DNA from: Neopararhizobium haloflavum
Lineage (GTDB): Bacteria; Pseudomonadota; Alphaproteobacteria; Rhizobiales; Rhizobiaceae
Length of the DNA stretch: 64,000 nt
Direction of reading: 5' to 3'
Assembly: GCF_002750855.1 (NCBI RefSeq)
Contig: NZ_NWUC01000008.1
Coordinates: forward strand, 159,394 to 223,393
Shown: in pieces, positions 25,768 through 35,079 of the stretch
Layout of the letters: each line of letters begins with the position of its first letter
Numbering within the stretch: position 1 is the first letter of the stretch
Program-made: the position numbers and the translations under genes
Notes under the pieces: generated by a model
What the model was told of the DNA's origin: nothing
What the model saw: only the letters and a program-made list of their open reading frames with translations
Database searches by the model: none

Positions 25768-25797
25768 TTGCATGCTGTTGCGAACAAAGCAGAAACG

Positions 25798-27891
25798 ATG
25801 CTTCATGCGCCAATGAACATTGCCGTCCGTGATTCGTCTCCCGACTACCTTGCCCGCCTCAACGCGGCGCAGCGCAGCGCCGTTCTCCATGGTGACGGGG
25901 CGGTGGCCGGGCCGCTGCTTGTCATCGCCGGGGCCGGTTCGGGCAAGACCAACACGCTTGCCCACCGGGTCGCGCATCTCATCGTTAACGGGGCGGATCC
26001 GCGCCGCATCCTGCTGATGACGTTTTCGCGCCGCGCGGCGGACGACATGACCCGGCGGGTCGAGCGCATCGTCGGCGAGGTCATGGGACCACAGGGTCAG
26101 ACGCTGGCGCAGGGGCTTACCTGGGGCGGTACTTTTCACGCGATCGGCGCGCGCCTTTTGAGAGACTACGCCGCTCATATCGGTCTCGATCCGGCGTTCA
26201 CCATCCATGACCGCGCCGATTCGGCCGACCTGCTCAATCTGGTGCGCCACGATCAGGGCCTTTCGCGCACCGAGAGCCGTTTTCCCGCCAAGAACACCTG
26301 CCTTGCGATCTATTCGCGTGCCGTCAATGCGCAGGCCGAGCTCGCGCAAGTCCTTGCCGCGCATTTTCCGTGGTGTGTCGGCTGGGAAGCGGAGCTCAAG
26401 ACGCTCTTTTCCGGCTATGTCGAAGCCAAGCAGGCGGCGAACGTTCTCGACTACGACGACCTGCTTCTCTACTGGGCCGAGATGGCGGCCGATCCTTCCT
26501 TGAGTGCGGAGATGGGTGACCGCTTCGATCATGTGCTGGTCGACGAGTACCAGGACACCAACCGGCTCCAGGCGCGAATCGTGACGGGGCTGAAGCCGAC
26601 GGGCGCGGGCGTGACTGTCGTCGGCGACGACGCACAGTCGATCTACGCCTTCCGCGCGGCGGAAGTGCGCAATATCCTCGATTTTCCCGGTCTGTTCGCG
26701 CCGCCTGCCCGGCTCGTCACACTGGAGCGGAACTATCGCTCGACCGTGCCGATCCTCAGCGCCGCCAACCGCGTCATCGGCGAGGCGCGCGAGCGCTTCA
26801 CCAAGAACCTGTGGAGCGATCGGGCGAGCGGATCGAAGCCATCCCTGACCACCGTGCGCGACGAGAACGGACAGGCCGCCCACATCTGCGAAGCGGTGCT
26901 GGCTGCACGCGAGGAAGGGATCGCCCTGAAGCAGCAGGCAGTTCTCTTTCGCACGGCTCACCATTCCGGCCCGCTCGAGATCGAGCTGACGCGGCGCAAC
27001 ATCCCTTTCGTCAAGTTCGGCGGTCTGAAATTCCTCGATGCGTCCCATGTCAAGGACATGCTGGCGGTGCTGCGCTTTGCCGAGAACCCGACCGACCGCA
27101 TCGCAGGCTTTCGCGCCATGCAGCTCATCCCCGGCATCGGCCCGTCCGCGGCCGACCAGGCAATGACGAAAATGAGCGAGGCGCTGGACGTCGGCCTCGG
27201 CCTCGATGCCTTCGTTCCGCCCAAGCGTGCGGCCGAAGACTGGCCGGCCTTCGTCACGCTGTTCAATGGACTGCGTGACGGACAATCCGGCTGGCCGGGC
27301 GATCTGGAGGCGGCGCGCCTTTGGTACGAGCCGCACCTGGAGCGACTGCACGAGGACGCCGCGATCCGGCGCGGCGATCTGATCCAGCTGGAGCAGATCG
27401 CTGCGAGCGCTCCCTCGCGCCAGCGCTTCCTGACGGACCTGACGCTCGACCCGCCCAATGCCACGAGCGACCAGGCCGGGCCACCGCTGAAGGACGAGGA
27501 CTATCTGATCCTTTCCACCATTCATTCGGCCAAGGGGCAGGAGTGGAAGAGCGTCTTCCTTCTCAACGTGGTCGATGGCTGCATGCCGTCCGACCTTGCG
27601 ACGGGCAATTCGGAAGAGCTGGAGGAAGAGCGCCGGCTGCTCTATGTCGCGATGACGCGGGCCAAGGACGACCTGACCCTCATGGTGCCGCAGCGCTTCT
27701 ACACCCACGGCCAGGCGAGGACCGGTGATCGGCACGTCTATGCCCAGCGCACGCGCTTCATCACCGATGCGATGCTCGACGCGTTCGACCGCAAGGTCTG
27801 GCCGCCGCTTTCGGCCGGGGCGCAGGAGCCCTCGCCCGTGCCGGCCGTCTCGCGCGATCTGACGGCCCGCATGCGCGGCATGTGGCGATAG
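25798..27891 (+). CDS. UvrD/Rep/PcrA-family ATP-dependent DNA helicase (superfamily 1A)
   Basis: 697 residues from ATG 25798 (ATG 25813 is also possible). The helicase motifs are in order: Q-motif LNAAQRSAV, motif I GAGSGKTNTL, Ia MTFSRRAADDM, II VDEYQDTN, III GDDAQSIYAFR, IV LERNYRSTVPIL, V STIHSAKGQEWKSVF and VI EERRLLYVAMTRAKDD. It unwinds DNA 3' to 5' in repair or replication restart. At about 700 residues and without a long C-terminal extension it resembles an accessory UvrD-like protein rather than the housekeeping UvrD; the RecB/AddA nuclease domain is absent. It ends 3 bp from the convergent fhuB gene. Confidence 0.92.
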   Translation: MLHAPMNIAVRDSSPDYLARLNAAQRSAVLHGDGAVAGPLLVIAGAGSGKTNTLAHRVAHLIVNGADPRRILLMTFSRRAADDMTRRVERIVGEVMGPQGQTLAQGLTWGGTFHAIGARLLRDYAAHIGLDPAFTIHDRADSADLLNLVRHDQGLSRTESRFPAKNTCLAIYSRAVNAQAELAQVLAAHFPWCVGWEAELKTLFSGYVEAKQAANVLDYDDLLLYWAEMAADPSLSAEMGDRFDHVLVDEYQDTNRLQARIVTGLKPTGAGVTVVGDDAQSIYAFRAAEVRNILDFPGLFAPPARLVTLERNYRSTVPILSAANRVIGEARERFTKNLWSDRASGSKPSLTTVRDENGQAAHICEAVLAAREEGIALKQQAVLFRTAHHSGPLEIELTRRNIPFVKFGGLKFLDASHVKDMLAVLRFAENPTDRIAGFRAMQLIPGIGPSAADQAMTKMSEALDVGLGLDAFVPPKRAAEDWPAFVTLFNGLRDGQSGWPGDLEAARLWYEPHLERLHEDAAIRRGDLIQLEQIAASAPSRQRFLTDLTLDPPNATSDQAGPPLKDEDYLILSTIHSAKGQEWKSVFLLNVVDGCMPSDLATGNSEELEEERRLLYVAMTRAKDDLTLMVPQRFYTHGQARTGDRHVYAQRTRFITDAMLDAFDRKVWPPLSAGAQEPSPVPAVSRDLTARMRGMWR

Positions 27892-27894
27892 CCG

Positions 27895-29934
27895 TCAGGC
27901 CCGGCGGCGGGACGTCATCAGGAGAATGAGGAAATAGGAGCCGCCGACCATCGATGCGATGGCGCCGGCCGGCAGCTGGAAGGGATAGATCATCGTCCGT
28001 CCCAGCCAGTCCGCGCCGATCATCAGCGCGGCGCCGATCACCATGGCGGCGGGGACCTGATGGCTGGCATTGCGCGCGCCGATGAGCGCGGCGACCTGCG
28101 GCGCGATGAGGCCGACAAAGGCAACGCGACCCATCAGCGTCGTCACCGCCGCCGCAAGGGCGCAGGCGATGACGAGGAGGATGAGGCGAGCCGGCCCGAC
28201 GGCCAGTCCGCGCGCCGCCGCCATCGCATCGCCGACCGAGATCAGCCCGAGCCAGCGGCGCAGCGCAAGGGTGATCGCCGCGAGTGCCGCGATGACGGCG
28301 CAGAGCGTCACCGCGCCGGCCGCATCGACCCGATAGGTCGAGCCGTTCAGCCAGTTGACCAGCTGGTAGGCGCGTTCGTCGCCGACAGAAAGCGCGAACT
28401 GGGTGATCGCATCGGCAAGCGCCGCAAGCGATATGCCGACCAGCACCATGAGGCCCGGCGCATAGGCCTGCCGCCTGCCGATGGCGATGAGGATCGCAAG
28501 AACGGCCGCGCTGCCGGCGAGCGCCATCAGTGGTCCTGCGGTGCGGATCGTCTCGCCCATGAGGAGGGTGGTTCCGACCAGTGCCAGCACCGCGCCCGAG
28601 GTCAGGCCGAGAATATCCGGACTGGCGAGCGGGTTGCGGATGAGCCGCTGGAGGATGACGCCTGCGAGCGCGATCCCTGCGCCGGCGGCGGTGGCGGCGA
28701 GGATCCGCGGCCAGCGCAGATCGGCGACGAGCTCCGACGGCGCGGCGATCGTCCATCCGGTTTCGCTGCGTCCTATGAAGAACGCGACGGCGAGGATGGC
28801 GAGCAGTATGGCGCCGAGCAAGGCGGCCCTTGAGGCTGGAAGATGGCCGGGGCCTTTCGGCAGGGAGAAGCGCGTGTGATCGGCTGCGCGCATGCGCCGC
28901 GCGGTGATCAGGATGAGGGCCGGCGCGCCGATCAGCGCGGCGGCTGCGCCGCTCGGCACGAGGTTGACGGTGAATGTGCTGGCGGCCAGCGCCGCCGCGT
29001 CGGTCGCAACGAGAAGGCAGGCGCCCCAGAAGAGGCTGAAGGCCATCTCCGCGCCGGGCGTCGAGGCGCCGGCGATGCGCGCGATGTTGGGCGCGATGAG
29101 CGCGATGAACCCGATGATGCCGACGGCGGTGATGGCGCTGGCGCTCATCCAGAGGCTGAGCATGAGCAGCAGGCCGAGAAAGGGCACGACAGGCAGCCCG
29201 CGTGCCGCCGCGCTGTCGGCGCCAAGACGCATGAGAGCAAGGCCGCGCGGCGCCACGACGAAGAGCAGGAGCCCGACCGCGAGCTTCGGCCACAGCCACG
29301 TCACCCAGCGCCAGTCGGTCTGCGTCAGGTCTCCGGCGCCCCAGATGAAGAGGGTCTGCGTCGCCTGATCGTTGAGCAGGACCAGCGAGCTGGCGATGGA
29401 GGATAGGAGGATATGGACCGCCATGCCCGCAAGGATCAACGGCAGGCCGGCGATGCCGGTCAAGCCGGTAACGAACAGCACGAGCATGAGGGCAGAAAGG
29501 GCACCGGCCATCGCGATCCAGGCGCCGAATGTATCGCGCGCCTCGGGAAACCAGACCATCGCGACGACAAGCGCCAGCCAGGCGCCCGAGGAGGTGCCGA
29601 GCGTCATCGGCGAGACCAGCCGGTTCTGCGTTGCCTGTTGCATGACGCTGCCGCACAGCCCGAACGCGCCGCCGATCATCATGGCGAGAGCAAGCCGCGG
29701 CAGTTCCGCATAGAGGAACTGAACGTCGGCAAAGGCTTCCGGCTCGGCGCCGAGAAGAAGGGCGAGATGGCGGCCCGGCATGAAGCCGCTGCCAAGCGTG
29801 AGGTGTGTGGCGAGCGACGCGACGAGCACCAGCGTCAAGGCGCCGGCATGCGCCAGCATGCCATTGCCCGTTGCCGCGCCATGCGCGTGCGCCGACCGTG
29901 GCACGGCGCTCAGGCCCTCGGCCGCCTGCGTCAC
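27895..29934 (-). CDS. fhuB: Iron-siderophore ABC permease, double-length FhuB type
   Basis: 679 residues holding two FecCD-type permease halves in one chain, as in FhuB; most siderophore permeases are about 330 residues. Each half contains the GxxxQ pattern (LCGSVMQQATQNRLVSPMTLGTSSGA in the first, IALAGVILQRLIRNPLASPDILGLTSGA in the second) before an LG-rich loop that contacts the ATPase. About 18-20 membrane segments. It directly follows the fhuD-like gene with no spacing. It imports ferric siderophores through the inner membrane. Confidence 0.92.
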   Translation of the reverse strand: MTQAAEGLSAVPRSAHAHGAATGNGMLAHAGALTLVLVASLATHLTLGSGFMPGRHLALLLGAEPEAFADVQFLYAELPRLALAMMIGGAFGLCGSVMQQATQNRLVSPMTLGTSSGAWLALVVAMVWFPEARDTFGAWIAMAGALSALMLVLFVTGLTGIAGLPLILAGMAVHILLSSIASSLVLLNDQATQTLFIWGAGDLTQTDWRWVTWLWPKLAVGLLLFVVAPRGLALMRLGADSAAARGLPVVPFLGLLLMLSLWMSASAITAVGIIGFIALIAPNIARIAGASTPGAEMAFSLFWGACLLVATDAAALAASTFTVNLVPSGAAAALIGAPALILITARRMRAADHTRFSLPKGPGHLPASRAALLGAILLAILAVAFFIGRSETGWTIAAPSELVADLRWPRILAATAAGAGIALAGVILQRLIRNPLASPDILGLTSGAVLALVGTTLLMGETIRTAGPLMALAGSAAVLAILIAIGRRQAYAPGLMVLVGISLAALADAITQFALSVGDERAYQLVNWLNGSTYRVDAAGAVTLCAVIAALAAITLALRRWLGLISVGDAMAAARGLAVGPARLILLVIACALAAAVTTLMGRVAFVGLIAPQVAALIGARNASHQVPAAMVIGAALMIGADWLGRTMIYPFQLPAGAIASMVGGSYFLILLMTSRRRA

Positions 29935-30864
29935 CTAGTTGCCTTTCGGTGCGTCGAGATCGATCACCGCATCGGCGATGGCCTCGGCGAGATATCCGAC
30001 GGAGAGAGGGCCGCCATAGGTCCAGGTCGGCTGGATCGCGGTGAACCGGCCGGACCGCACAAAAGGCATGAACTGCCAGATCGGTTCGGAGAACAACGCC
30101 CCTTTCTCGTCGAACGGTTCGATATAGATGACGATGCCATCCTCGATCGCTGCAAGGTCCTCGACCTTCTTCTGCGCAATGCCCCACGCCGTCGCCGGCT
30201 GCGGCAAGGGATGCTGAAGGCCGATCGCTTCGGCGGCGTGCACCGCCATGGCGTTGTCGGCATAAAGCCGCACAAGCGCCGTTGTCATGAAACGGATCGT
30301 TGCGACCTTGGGAGGATCGTCGCCGAAGGTTTCGGTAATGCGGGCGGCCTCGGCTTTCAGCCCGGCATCGAGCTTTGCGAGCCGCTCTTCGCCGAAGTCC
30401 CGCTTGCCCAGGGCAGCGGCCACCTTCAGGAACGCGGCCTTGCCGGCCTCGAAATTATCGTGATCAGCACTGAACAGCTTGAAATAGAGCACCGGCGCGA
30501 TCTTCTCCAGGCGCGGCACGAGATCGATCTGGTCGTCGGTGGCGATGATGAGGTCGGGTTTCAGTTCCGCGATGCGCTCGATGCTCGGCTCGTTGCGAAG
30601 CCCGACATCGGCAACGCCTTCTGGCAGTTCGGGGCGCGCCACCCAGGTGCGGTAACCCTCGACATCGGCGATCGCCAGCGGCTTGACGTTGAGGCCGACA
30701 ACCTGCTCCACCGCCGCCCAGGACAGCGCGACGACGCGGGATGCGGGACCGTCGAGCTCGACCGTGCCCCTGTCATCCTCGATCGTCAGGGCGTTGGCGG
30801 GAACCGCAAGGATCGCGAAAGCAGCCAGCATCAGCACAAGGCGCGGGAAGCGGTGGAGAAACAT
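29935..30864 (-). CDS. fhuD: Iron-siderophore ABC transporter substrate-binding protein (FhuD type)
   Basis: 309 residues. Signal peptide to about residue 25 (VPANALTIED). Siderophore-binder pattern: RVVALSWAAVEQVVGL, GVADVGLRNEPSIERIAELKPDLIIATDDQ, then the long backbone helix and GYLAEAIADAVIDLDA at the end. It carries the ferric siderophore from the TonB receptor to FhuB. No lipobox Cys is seen, so it should be soluble in the periplasm. Confidence 0.9.
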   Translation of the reverse strand: MFLHRFPRLVLMLAAFAILAVPANALTIEDDRGTVELDGPASRVVALSWAAVEQVVGLNVKPLAIADVEGYRTWVARPELPEGVADVGLRNEPSIERIAELKPDLIIATDDQIDLVPRLEKIAPVLYFKLFSADHDNFEAGKAAFLKVAAALGKRDFGEERLAKLDAGLKAEAARITETFGDDPPKVATIRFMTTALVRLYADNAMAVHAAEAIGLQHPLPQPATAWGIAQKKVEDLAAIEDGIVIYIEPFDEKGALFSEPIWQFMPFVRSGRFTAIQPTWTYGGPLSVGYLAEAIADAVIDLDAPKGN

Positions 30865-30873
30865 GCATAAGCC

Positions 30874-31644
30874 TCAACTGTTGACGACGGCGACCGGCCG
30901 GCCGCTCGGTCCGTGATCGACGAGATCGATGGCGACCCCGAAAAGGTCGGAAAGAAGGGCCGGCTGCATCAGGTCCGCGGCCTTGCCATCGAAGGCGACC
31001 CGGCCCTTTCTCAGGACGATCAGCCGGTCGGCGAAGCGTGCGGCGAGATTGATGTCGTGCAGGACGACCACGACGCTGCGGCCGGCCGTCTCGTCGAGCC
31101 GTTTGAGGAGCGCCACGAGTTCGTATTGGTGGGCGAGATCGAGGGCCGATGTCGGCTCGTCCAGAAGCAGTCGCGGCGCCGCCTGGGCCAGGAGCATGGC
31201 GACCCAGGCGCGCTGCCTCTCGCCGCCTGACAGGCTGTCGGCCTGGCGATCTGCAAATCGCGCCATCCCGGTAAGCTCAATGGCTTCGTCGACGGCCGCG
31301 ATGTCCTCAGGCGTCCAGCGCCGGATCGCGCCGCGCCACGCAAAGCGTCCGAGCTTGACGAGTTCGGCCACAGACATGCCGGCTGCCTCCGGCAATTGCT
31401 GCGGCAGATAGGCGATGCGCCGTGCCAGTTCGCGCTGGGTGAAACCGGAAAGCGGCGCCTCGTCGAGCGTGATCTGGCCCCGGCCGGGCTTCAGTTGCCT
31501 GGCCATGACCTTCATCAGCGTCGACTTGCCCGAGCCGTTGTGGCCGAGGATCGCCGTCAGCCCCGCGTCGGGAAAACTGAGATGATCGACGGAAAGCACC
31601 GTGCATCCGGTATGGGTGACGGCGATGTCGCGCACGTCGAGCAT
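30874..31644 (-). CDS. fhuC: Iron-siderophore ABC transporter ATP-binding protein (FhuC type)
   Basis: 256 residues from ATG 31644, with GGGAGG 8-9 nt upstream; ATG 31650 is only 2 nt from that site, and the open frame to 32040 runs into the receptor gene and is not real. Walker A GHNGSGKSTLMKVMA, Q-loop AYLPQQLPEA, signature LSGGERQRAWVAM, Walker [17 protein letters not shown] and switch His VVLHDINLAARF are all present. It powers FhuB. A GNRA-loop hairpin lies between it and the receptor gene. Confidence 0.93.
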   Translation of the reverse strand: MLDVRDIAVTHTGCTVLSVDHLSFPDAGLTAILGHNGSGKSTLMKVMARQLKPGRGQITLDEAPLSGFTQRELARRIAYLPQQLPEAAGMSVAELVKLGRFAWRGAIRRWTPEDIAAVDEAIELTGMARFADRQADSLSGGERQRAWVAMLLAQAAPRLLLDEPTSALDLAHQYELVALLKRLDETAGRSVVVVLHDINLAARFADRLIVLRKGRVAFDGKAADLMQPALLSDLFGVAIDLVDHGPSGRPVAVVNS

Positions 31645-31671
31645 CGTCATGTCCTCCCGAGACGTGATCGA

Positions 31672-31695
31672 ACCCGGATGCTTTCGCATCCGGGT
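31672..31695 (-). terminator. Intercistronic GAAA-tetraloop hairpin between receptor and fhuC
   Basis: On the transcribed (minus) strand the sequence is ACCCGGATGC-GAAA-GCATCCGGGT: a perfect 10-bp stem closed by a GNRA tetraloop. The loop is GNRA only on this strand, which favours an RNA function such as partial termination or protection of the receptor message. A short T-poor tail follows. Confidence 0.65.
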
Positions 31696-31763
31696 CCGTC
31701 GGTCCGCCGGCAAGTGGCTGGTCGTGGCGTCAAGGTGCGTTGGCTCCCCTCGTCGACCTTCGT

Positions 31764-33854
31764 TCAAAAACGCGTGGCGAGACGGAAATTGACCGTCCGG
31801 CCCTGCCCGTAGAAGCAGTCGCCGCGCGCCAGGCATGTCGTCAGATAGTCTTCGTCCGTGATGTTCTGCACGTTGAGCTGAGCGGACCACGTCTCGGTCT
31901 CGTACCCGACCAGCGCATCGGCAAGCACGTAGGACGGCGTTTCGAAATTGTCGGCGCCGTCGAGGCTGTCGCCGACATAGCGCACGCCGCCGCCGAACAC
32001 CCAGCCTTCCAGCTGGCCCTGCGGGCGCCAGGTCAGCCATGCCGAAGCCTGATGGCTCGGCACGGACGCCAGCTGGAAGCCGGTGGTCTCGTCCTCTGTG
32101 TCGAGATAGGTGTAGCCGGCCAGAAGCTCGAAGTCGTTGACCCTCGTCTGCGCCTCCAGCTCGATGCCGCGAATGGTCGTCTCGCCGGTCTGCACCGAGT
32201 CGGGAAGTCCCGGTCCGCCGTTCGGGTTCGGCTGCAGGCGGTTGGTCTGCAGGATGTCGAAGACGGCTGCGGTGAAGAGGTGCGGCGTGCCCGGCGGCTG
32301 GTACTTGACGCCCGCTTCGATCTGGCGTCCCTCGACAGGATCATAGGTGAAGCCGGACGTGTCCGCCGCGACCGGGGTGAAACCGGTGGCGTAGCTGACA
32401 TAAGGCGCGATGCCGTTGTCGAAACGGTAGAGCGCGCCGGCATTGCCGCTCCACGCCGTCGTCTTGGTGTCGGCGGCGTCGTTGTACCAGTCGTGGCGCA
32501 GGCCGAGCGAAACGAACAGCCGGTCGTCGAAAGAGATCCGGTCATAGGCATAGATGCCCGTCTGGTCGGTCTTCTGATCGGTGCCGGCGACGCGCTCGAA
32601 GTCGGGGATCGGCGTGCCGTAGACGGGATTGATCAGATCGAACACGTCGAAGTTCGGGATCGAGATGCTGTCGTTGCGGGTGGTGGCGTTCTGGTAGTCC
32701 AGACCGACAGCCGCATTGTGCGTCAGCGCGCCGGTGTCGAAATCGGCGTTCACCCGTGCATCGGAGACGAAATAATCGAGATAGGCGCGCGAGGAATAGA
32801 GCAGGCGCGGAACGCTGTCGCCCGTCACGTTCCACGGATAGGGATAGATCTGGTCGTATTCGACGTTGCTGTCGGAGTAGCGCGCCGCGACGTCGACACT
32901 GAAGACATCGTTGAAGCGGTGTTCGAAGAGCGCGGTGATCGAGGCCTTTTCGGTGTCGTAAGTGTCGAACCCGCGCTCACCGACGAAGGTGTCGTAGCCG
33001 ACGAAGTTGCCGTTGTCCGTCGGCAGCAGCGAGCCTTCGATCGGGATGAAGCGCGAGGTCGGCTCGCCGTCGTCCTTCTGGTAATAGCCGAGAACGGTCA
33101 GCTTGGTGTCGTCGGTCGGCTGCCAGGTCAGCGAAGGCATCACGAAGAAGCCGTTGTCGTCCACCGTGTCGATCTGCGTTCCGGCATCCTGCACGGCGCC
33201 GGTGAAGCGATAAAGCCAGGTGCCGTTCTGATCGAGCGCGCCGGTGACGTCGATACCCGTGCGCTTGCGCTGGTCGGTGCCGATTTCGACGAAGGCTTCG
33301 CGGTGGGTTTCGGCCTGCGGCATCTTGCTCGTCAGGTTGACAAGGCCGCCAAGCGCGCCGCCGCCATAAAGCGCACCGACCGGGCCCTTGATGACCTCGA
33401 CGGATGTCAGCGCGTAAGGATCGATGCGGCTGTTGTTGTAGAAGCCGAAATTGTGCGGCAGCCCGTCCAGGAAATGCGGTGCGGAGACGCCGCGGATATA
33501 TTTGGAATCGACACGCGTGTCGGGACCGAACGTCTCGCTGTAGACGCCCGGCACATAGAACAACGCGTCGGAGATGTCGTCGACACCCTGATCGGAGAGG
33601 CGCTGCTCGCTGACAACGGAGACGGAACGCGGCGTTTCGGCGATCACCCGGTCGCCCTTGCCGATGGTCGCCTGGCGCACGATGGTCTCGCCCTTCGGCC
33701 CGCCCGTTTCCTGGTCGGCGGAAACCGACTGGTCCTCGACCGTCAGAACCTCAAGATCGGTCGCCTCCTGGGCGGCGGCCGGCGCGAGCGCAAGCGGCAC
33801 CAGGCAGGTCGTAAAGAGCGCATGACGGCGCAGCGAAAGCGAAAAAAGCACCAC
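31764..33854 (-). CDS. TonB-dependent siderophore receptor
   Basis: 696 residues. Signal peptide to about residue 28 (LAPAAAQEA). The N-terminal plug (about 50-190) includes RSVSVVSEQRLSDQGVDDISDALFYVPGVY and GPVGALYGGGALGGLVNLTSK, followed by a beta barrel and a final aromatic strand ending in Phe (TVNFRLATRF). It is of the FhuA/FoxA-like ferric siderophore class. It takes up the chelate across the outer membrane using TonB energy. A TGA-N9-TCA iron box lies 46 bp upstream of the ATG, and fhuC-D-B follow. Confidence 0.93.
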   Translation of the reverse strand: MVLFSLSLRRHALFTTCLVPLALAPAAAQEATDLEVLTVEDQSVSADQETGGPKGETIVRQATIGKGDRVIAETPRSVSVVSEQRLSDQGVDDISDALFYVPGVYSETFGPDTRVDSKYIRGVSAPHFLDGLPHNFGFYNNSRIDPYALTSVEVIKGPVGALYGGGALGGLVNLTSKMPQAETHREAFVEIGTDQRKRTGIDVTGALDQNGTWLYRFTGAVQDAGTQIDTVDDNGFFVMPSLTWQPTDDTKLTVLGYYQKDDGEPTSRFIPIEGSLLPTDNGNFVGYDTFVGERGFDTYDTEKASITALFEHRFNDVFSVDVAARYSDSNVEYDQIYPYPWNVTGDSVPRLLYSSRAYLDYFVSDARVNADFDTGALTHNAAVGLDYQNATTRNDSISIPNFDVFDLINPVYGTPIPDFERVAGTDQKTDQTGIYAYDRISFDDRLFVSLGLRHDWYNDAADTKTTAWSGNAGALYRFDNGIAPYVSYATGFTPVAADTSGFTYDPVEGRQIEAGVKYQPPGTPHLFTAAVFDILQTNRLQPNPNGGPGLPDSVQTGETTIRGIELEAQTRVNDFELLAGYTYLDTEDETTGFQLASVPSHQASAWLTWRPQGQLEGWVFGGGVRYVGDSLDGADNFETPSYVLADALVGYETETWSAQLNVQNITDEDYLTTCLARGDCFYGQGRTVNFRLATRF

Positions 33855-33899
33855 GGAATATCCCCCGACTGAAACTGTCGAGAAGGGACTTACAAAACA

Positions 33900-33914
33900 T
33901 GATAATTGGAATCA
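33900..33914. promoter_or_regulatory. IRO-box (TGA-N9-TCA), candidate RirA site
   Basis: TGATAATTGGAATCA fits the rhizobial iron-responsive operator TGA-N9-TCA recognised by RirA, placed 46 bp upstream of the siderophore receptor start. Repression in high iron is expected. The flanks are AT-rich in contrast to the GC-rich surroundings. One 6-base match alone is weak; the location at a siderophore gene supports it. Confidence 0.6.
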
Positions 33915-34053
33915 AGTTATGAATCCCGCGGAACGTCAAAAAACATTCCGATATTTGTCAGGATAATTCAAGATTTTGCCAAAGCGACAATTTTGCGTCG
34001 GGTGCCTTGCCGTCTCTTGCCGATGCCACAAGTTGTGGTGCACTTTACGGCTC

Positions 34054-35079
34054 ATGAGTATCGGCGTCGCTTCGGACGCACGCGGCAGGCGGGAGAGGCG
34101 TCCACTGAAACAACTTTTCCTCATCGCCTTCGCAGTGCTCTTGAGCGGGTGCGCCGGGGTCCAGTCGGCGCTTGACCCGGCTGGCACGGAGGCCGAAGCG
34201 GTCGCGACGCTGTTCTGGGTCATGGTCGCCGGCGGCACACTGATCTGGATCGCCGTCATGGGCGGCTTTTACTATGCAACGCGGATCAAGCGGGAACCCC
34301 ACTCCGAGCGGGCGGCCGGGCGGCTGATCCTGTGGGGCGGCGCCGTCTTTCCCGTCGTGGTCCTCACGCTGCTTCTCGCCTACGGCCTGTCGCTCATGCC
34401 GAAGCTGCGGCCGTGGACGGCCGTCGCCGAGGAACCGGCGCTGAGGATCGAGGTCACCGGCGAGCAGTTCTGGTGGCGCGTGACCTATCACCGCGCGGGC
34501 GAGGACCCTGTCGTCGCTGCCAACGAGATCCGCCTGCCCGTCGGCGAGCGGGTCGTGTTCACGCTCAAGAGCGCGGATGTGGTCCACTCCTTCTGGATCC
34601 CCTCGCTCGGCGGCAAGATGGACATGATCCCCGGCCGCGACAACACGCTGACGCTGGAGGCGACACGCACCGGTATCTATCGCAGCCCCTGCGCGGAATT
34701 TTGCGGATCCTCGCACGCGCTCATGGTGTTCTCGACCGTCGTGATGGAGCCGGACGCCTTCGACGACTGGCTGGCCCGCGAGGCCCGGCCGTCGCCGGGC
34801 GCGAAGGCCGATGGTCTCGACGCCTTCCTGCGCAATGGCTGCCAGGCATGCCACGCCATCACTGGCACCGAGGCTAACGGTGTCATCGGCCCGGACCTCA
34901 GCCATGTCGGCTCGCGCGATACCCTCGGCGCCGGCATCCTGCAAAACGAGATCGATTCCTACGTCGCCCTGATCCGCCGTCCCGATGTCATCAAGCCCGG
35001 CATCCGCATGCCCGGCTTCCACGGCTTGCCGGACGAAGAGATCGAGACGATCGCCCGATACCTGAAAGGCCTTGAATGA
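34054..35079 (+). CDS. Cytochrome c oxidase subunit II with C-terminal cytochrome c domain (caa3 type), probable lipoprotein
   Basis: 341 residues from ATG 34054. A lipobox LLSGC puts the acylated Cys at residue 33, then two membrane helices, then a cupredoxin domain with the CuA ligands His178, Cys213, Glu215, Cys217, His221 and Met224 (CAEFCGSSHALM). A class I cytochrome c domain follows (CQACH at 263-267, Met in RMPGF). It passes electrons from cytochrome c to subunit I. A CTG at 34107 with a GGGAGAGG site could be the true start, leaving an eleven-residue-shorter lead before the lipobox. ATGA overlap with subunit I. Confidence 0.9.
   Translation: MSIGVASDARGRRERRPLKQLFLIAFAVLLSGCAGVQSALDPAGTEAEAVATLFWVMVAGGTLIWIAVMGGFYYATRIKREPHSERAAGRLILWGGAVFPVVVLTLLLAYGLSLMPKLRPWTAVAEEPALRIEVTGEQFWWRVTYHRAGEDPVVAANEIRLPVGERVVFTLKSADVVHSFWIPSLGGKMDMIPGRDNTLTLEATRTGIYRSPCAEFCGSSHALMVFSTVVMEPDAFDDWLAREARPSPGAKADGLDAFLRNGCQACHAITGTEANGVIGPDLSHVGSRDTLGAGILQNEIDSYVALIRRPDVIKPGIRMPGFHGLPDEEIETIARYLKGLE

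Noticed and set aside
31645-32040. N-terminal extension of the fhuC frame
   Set aside because: It overlaps the 3' end of the TonB receptor gene and lacks ATPase sequence; the ribosome site at about 31653-31658 fixes the start near 31644.
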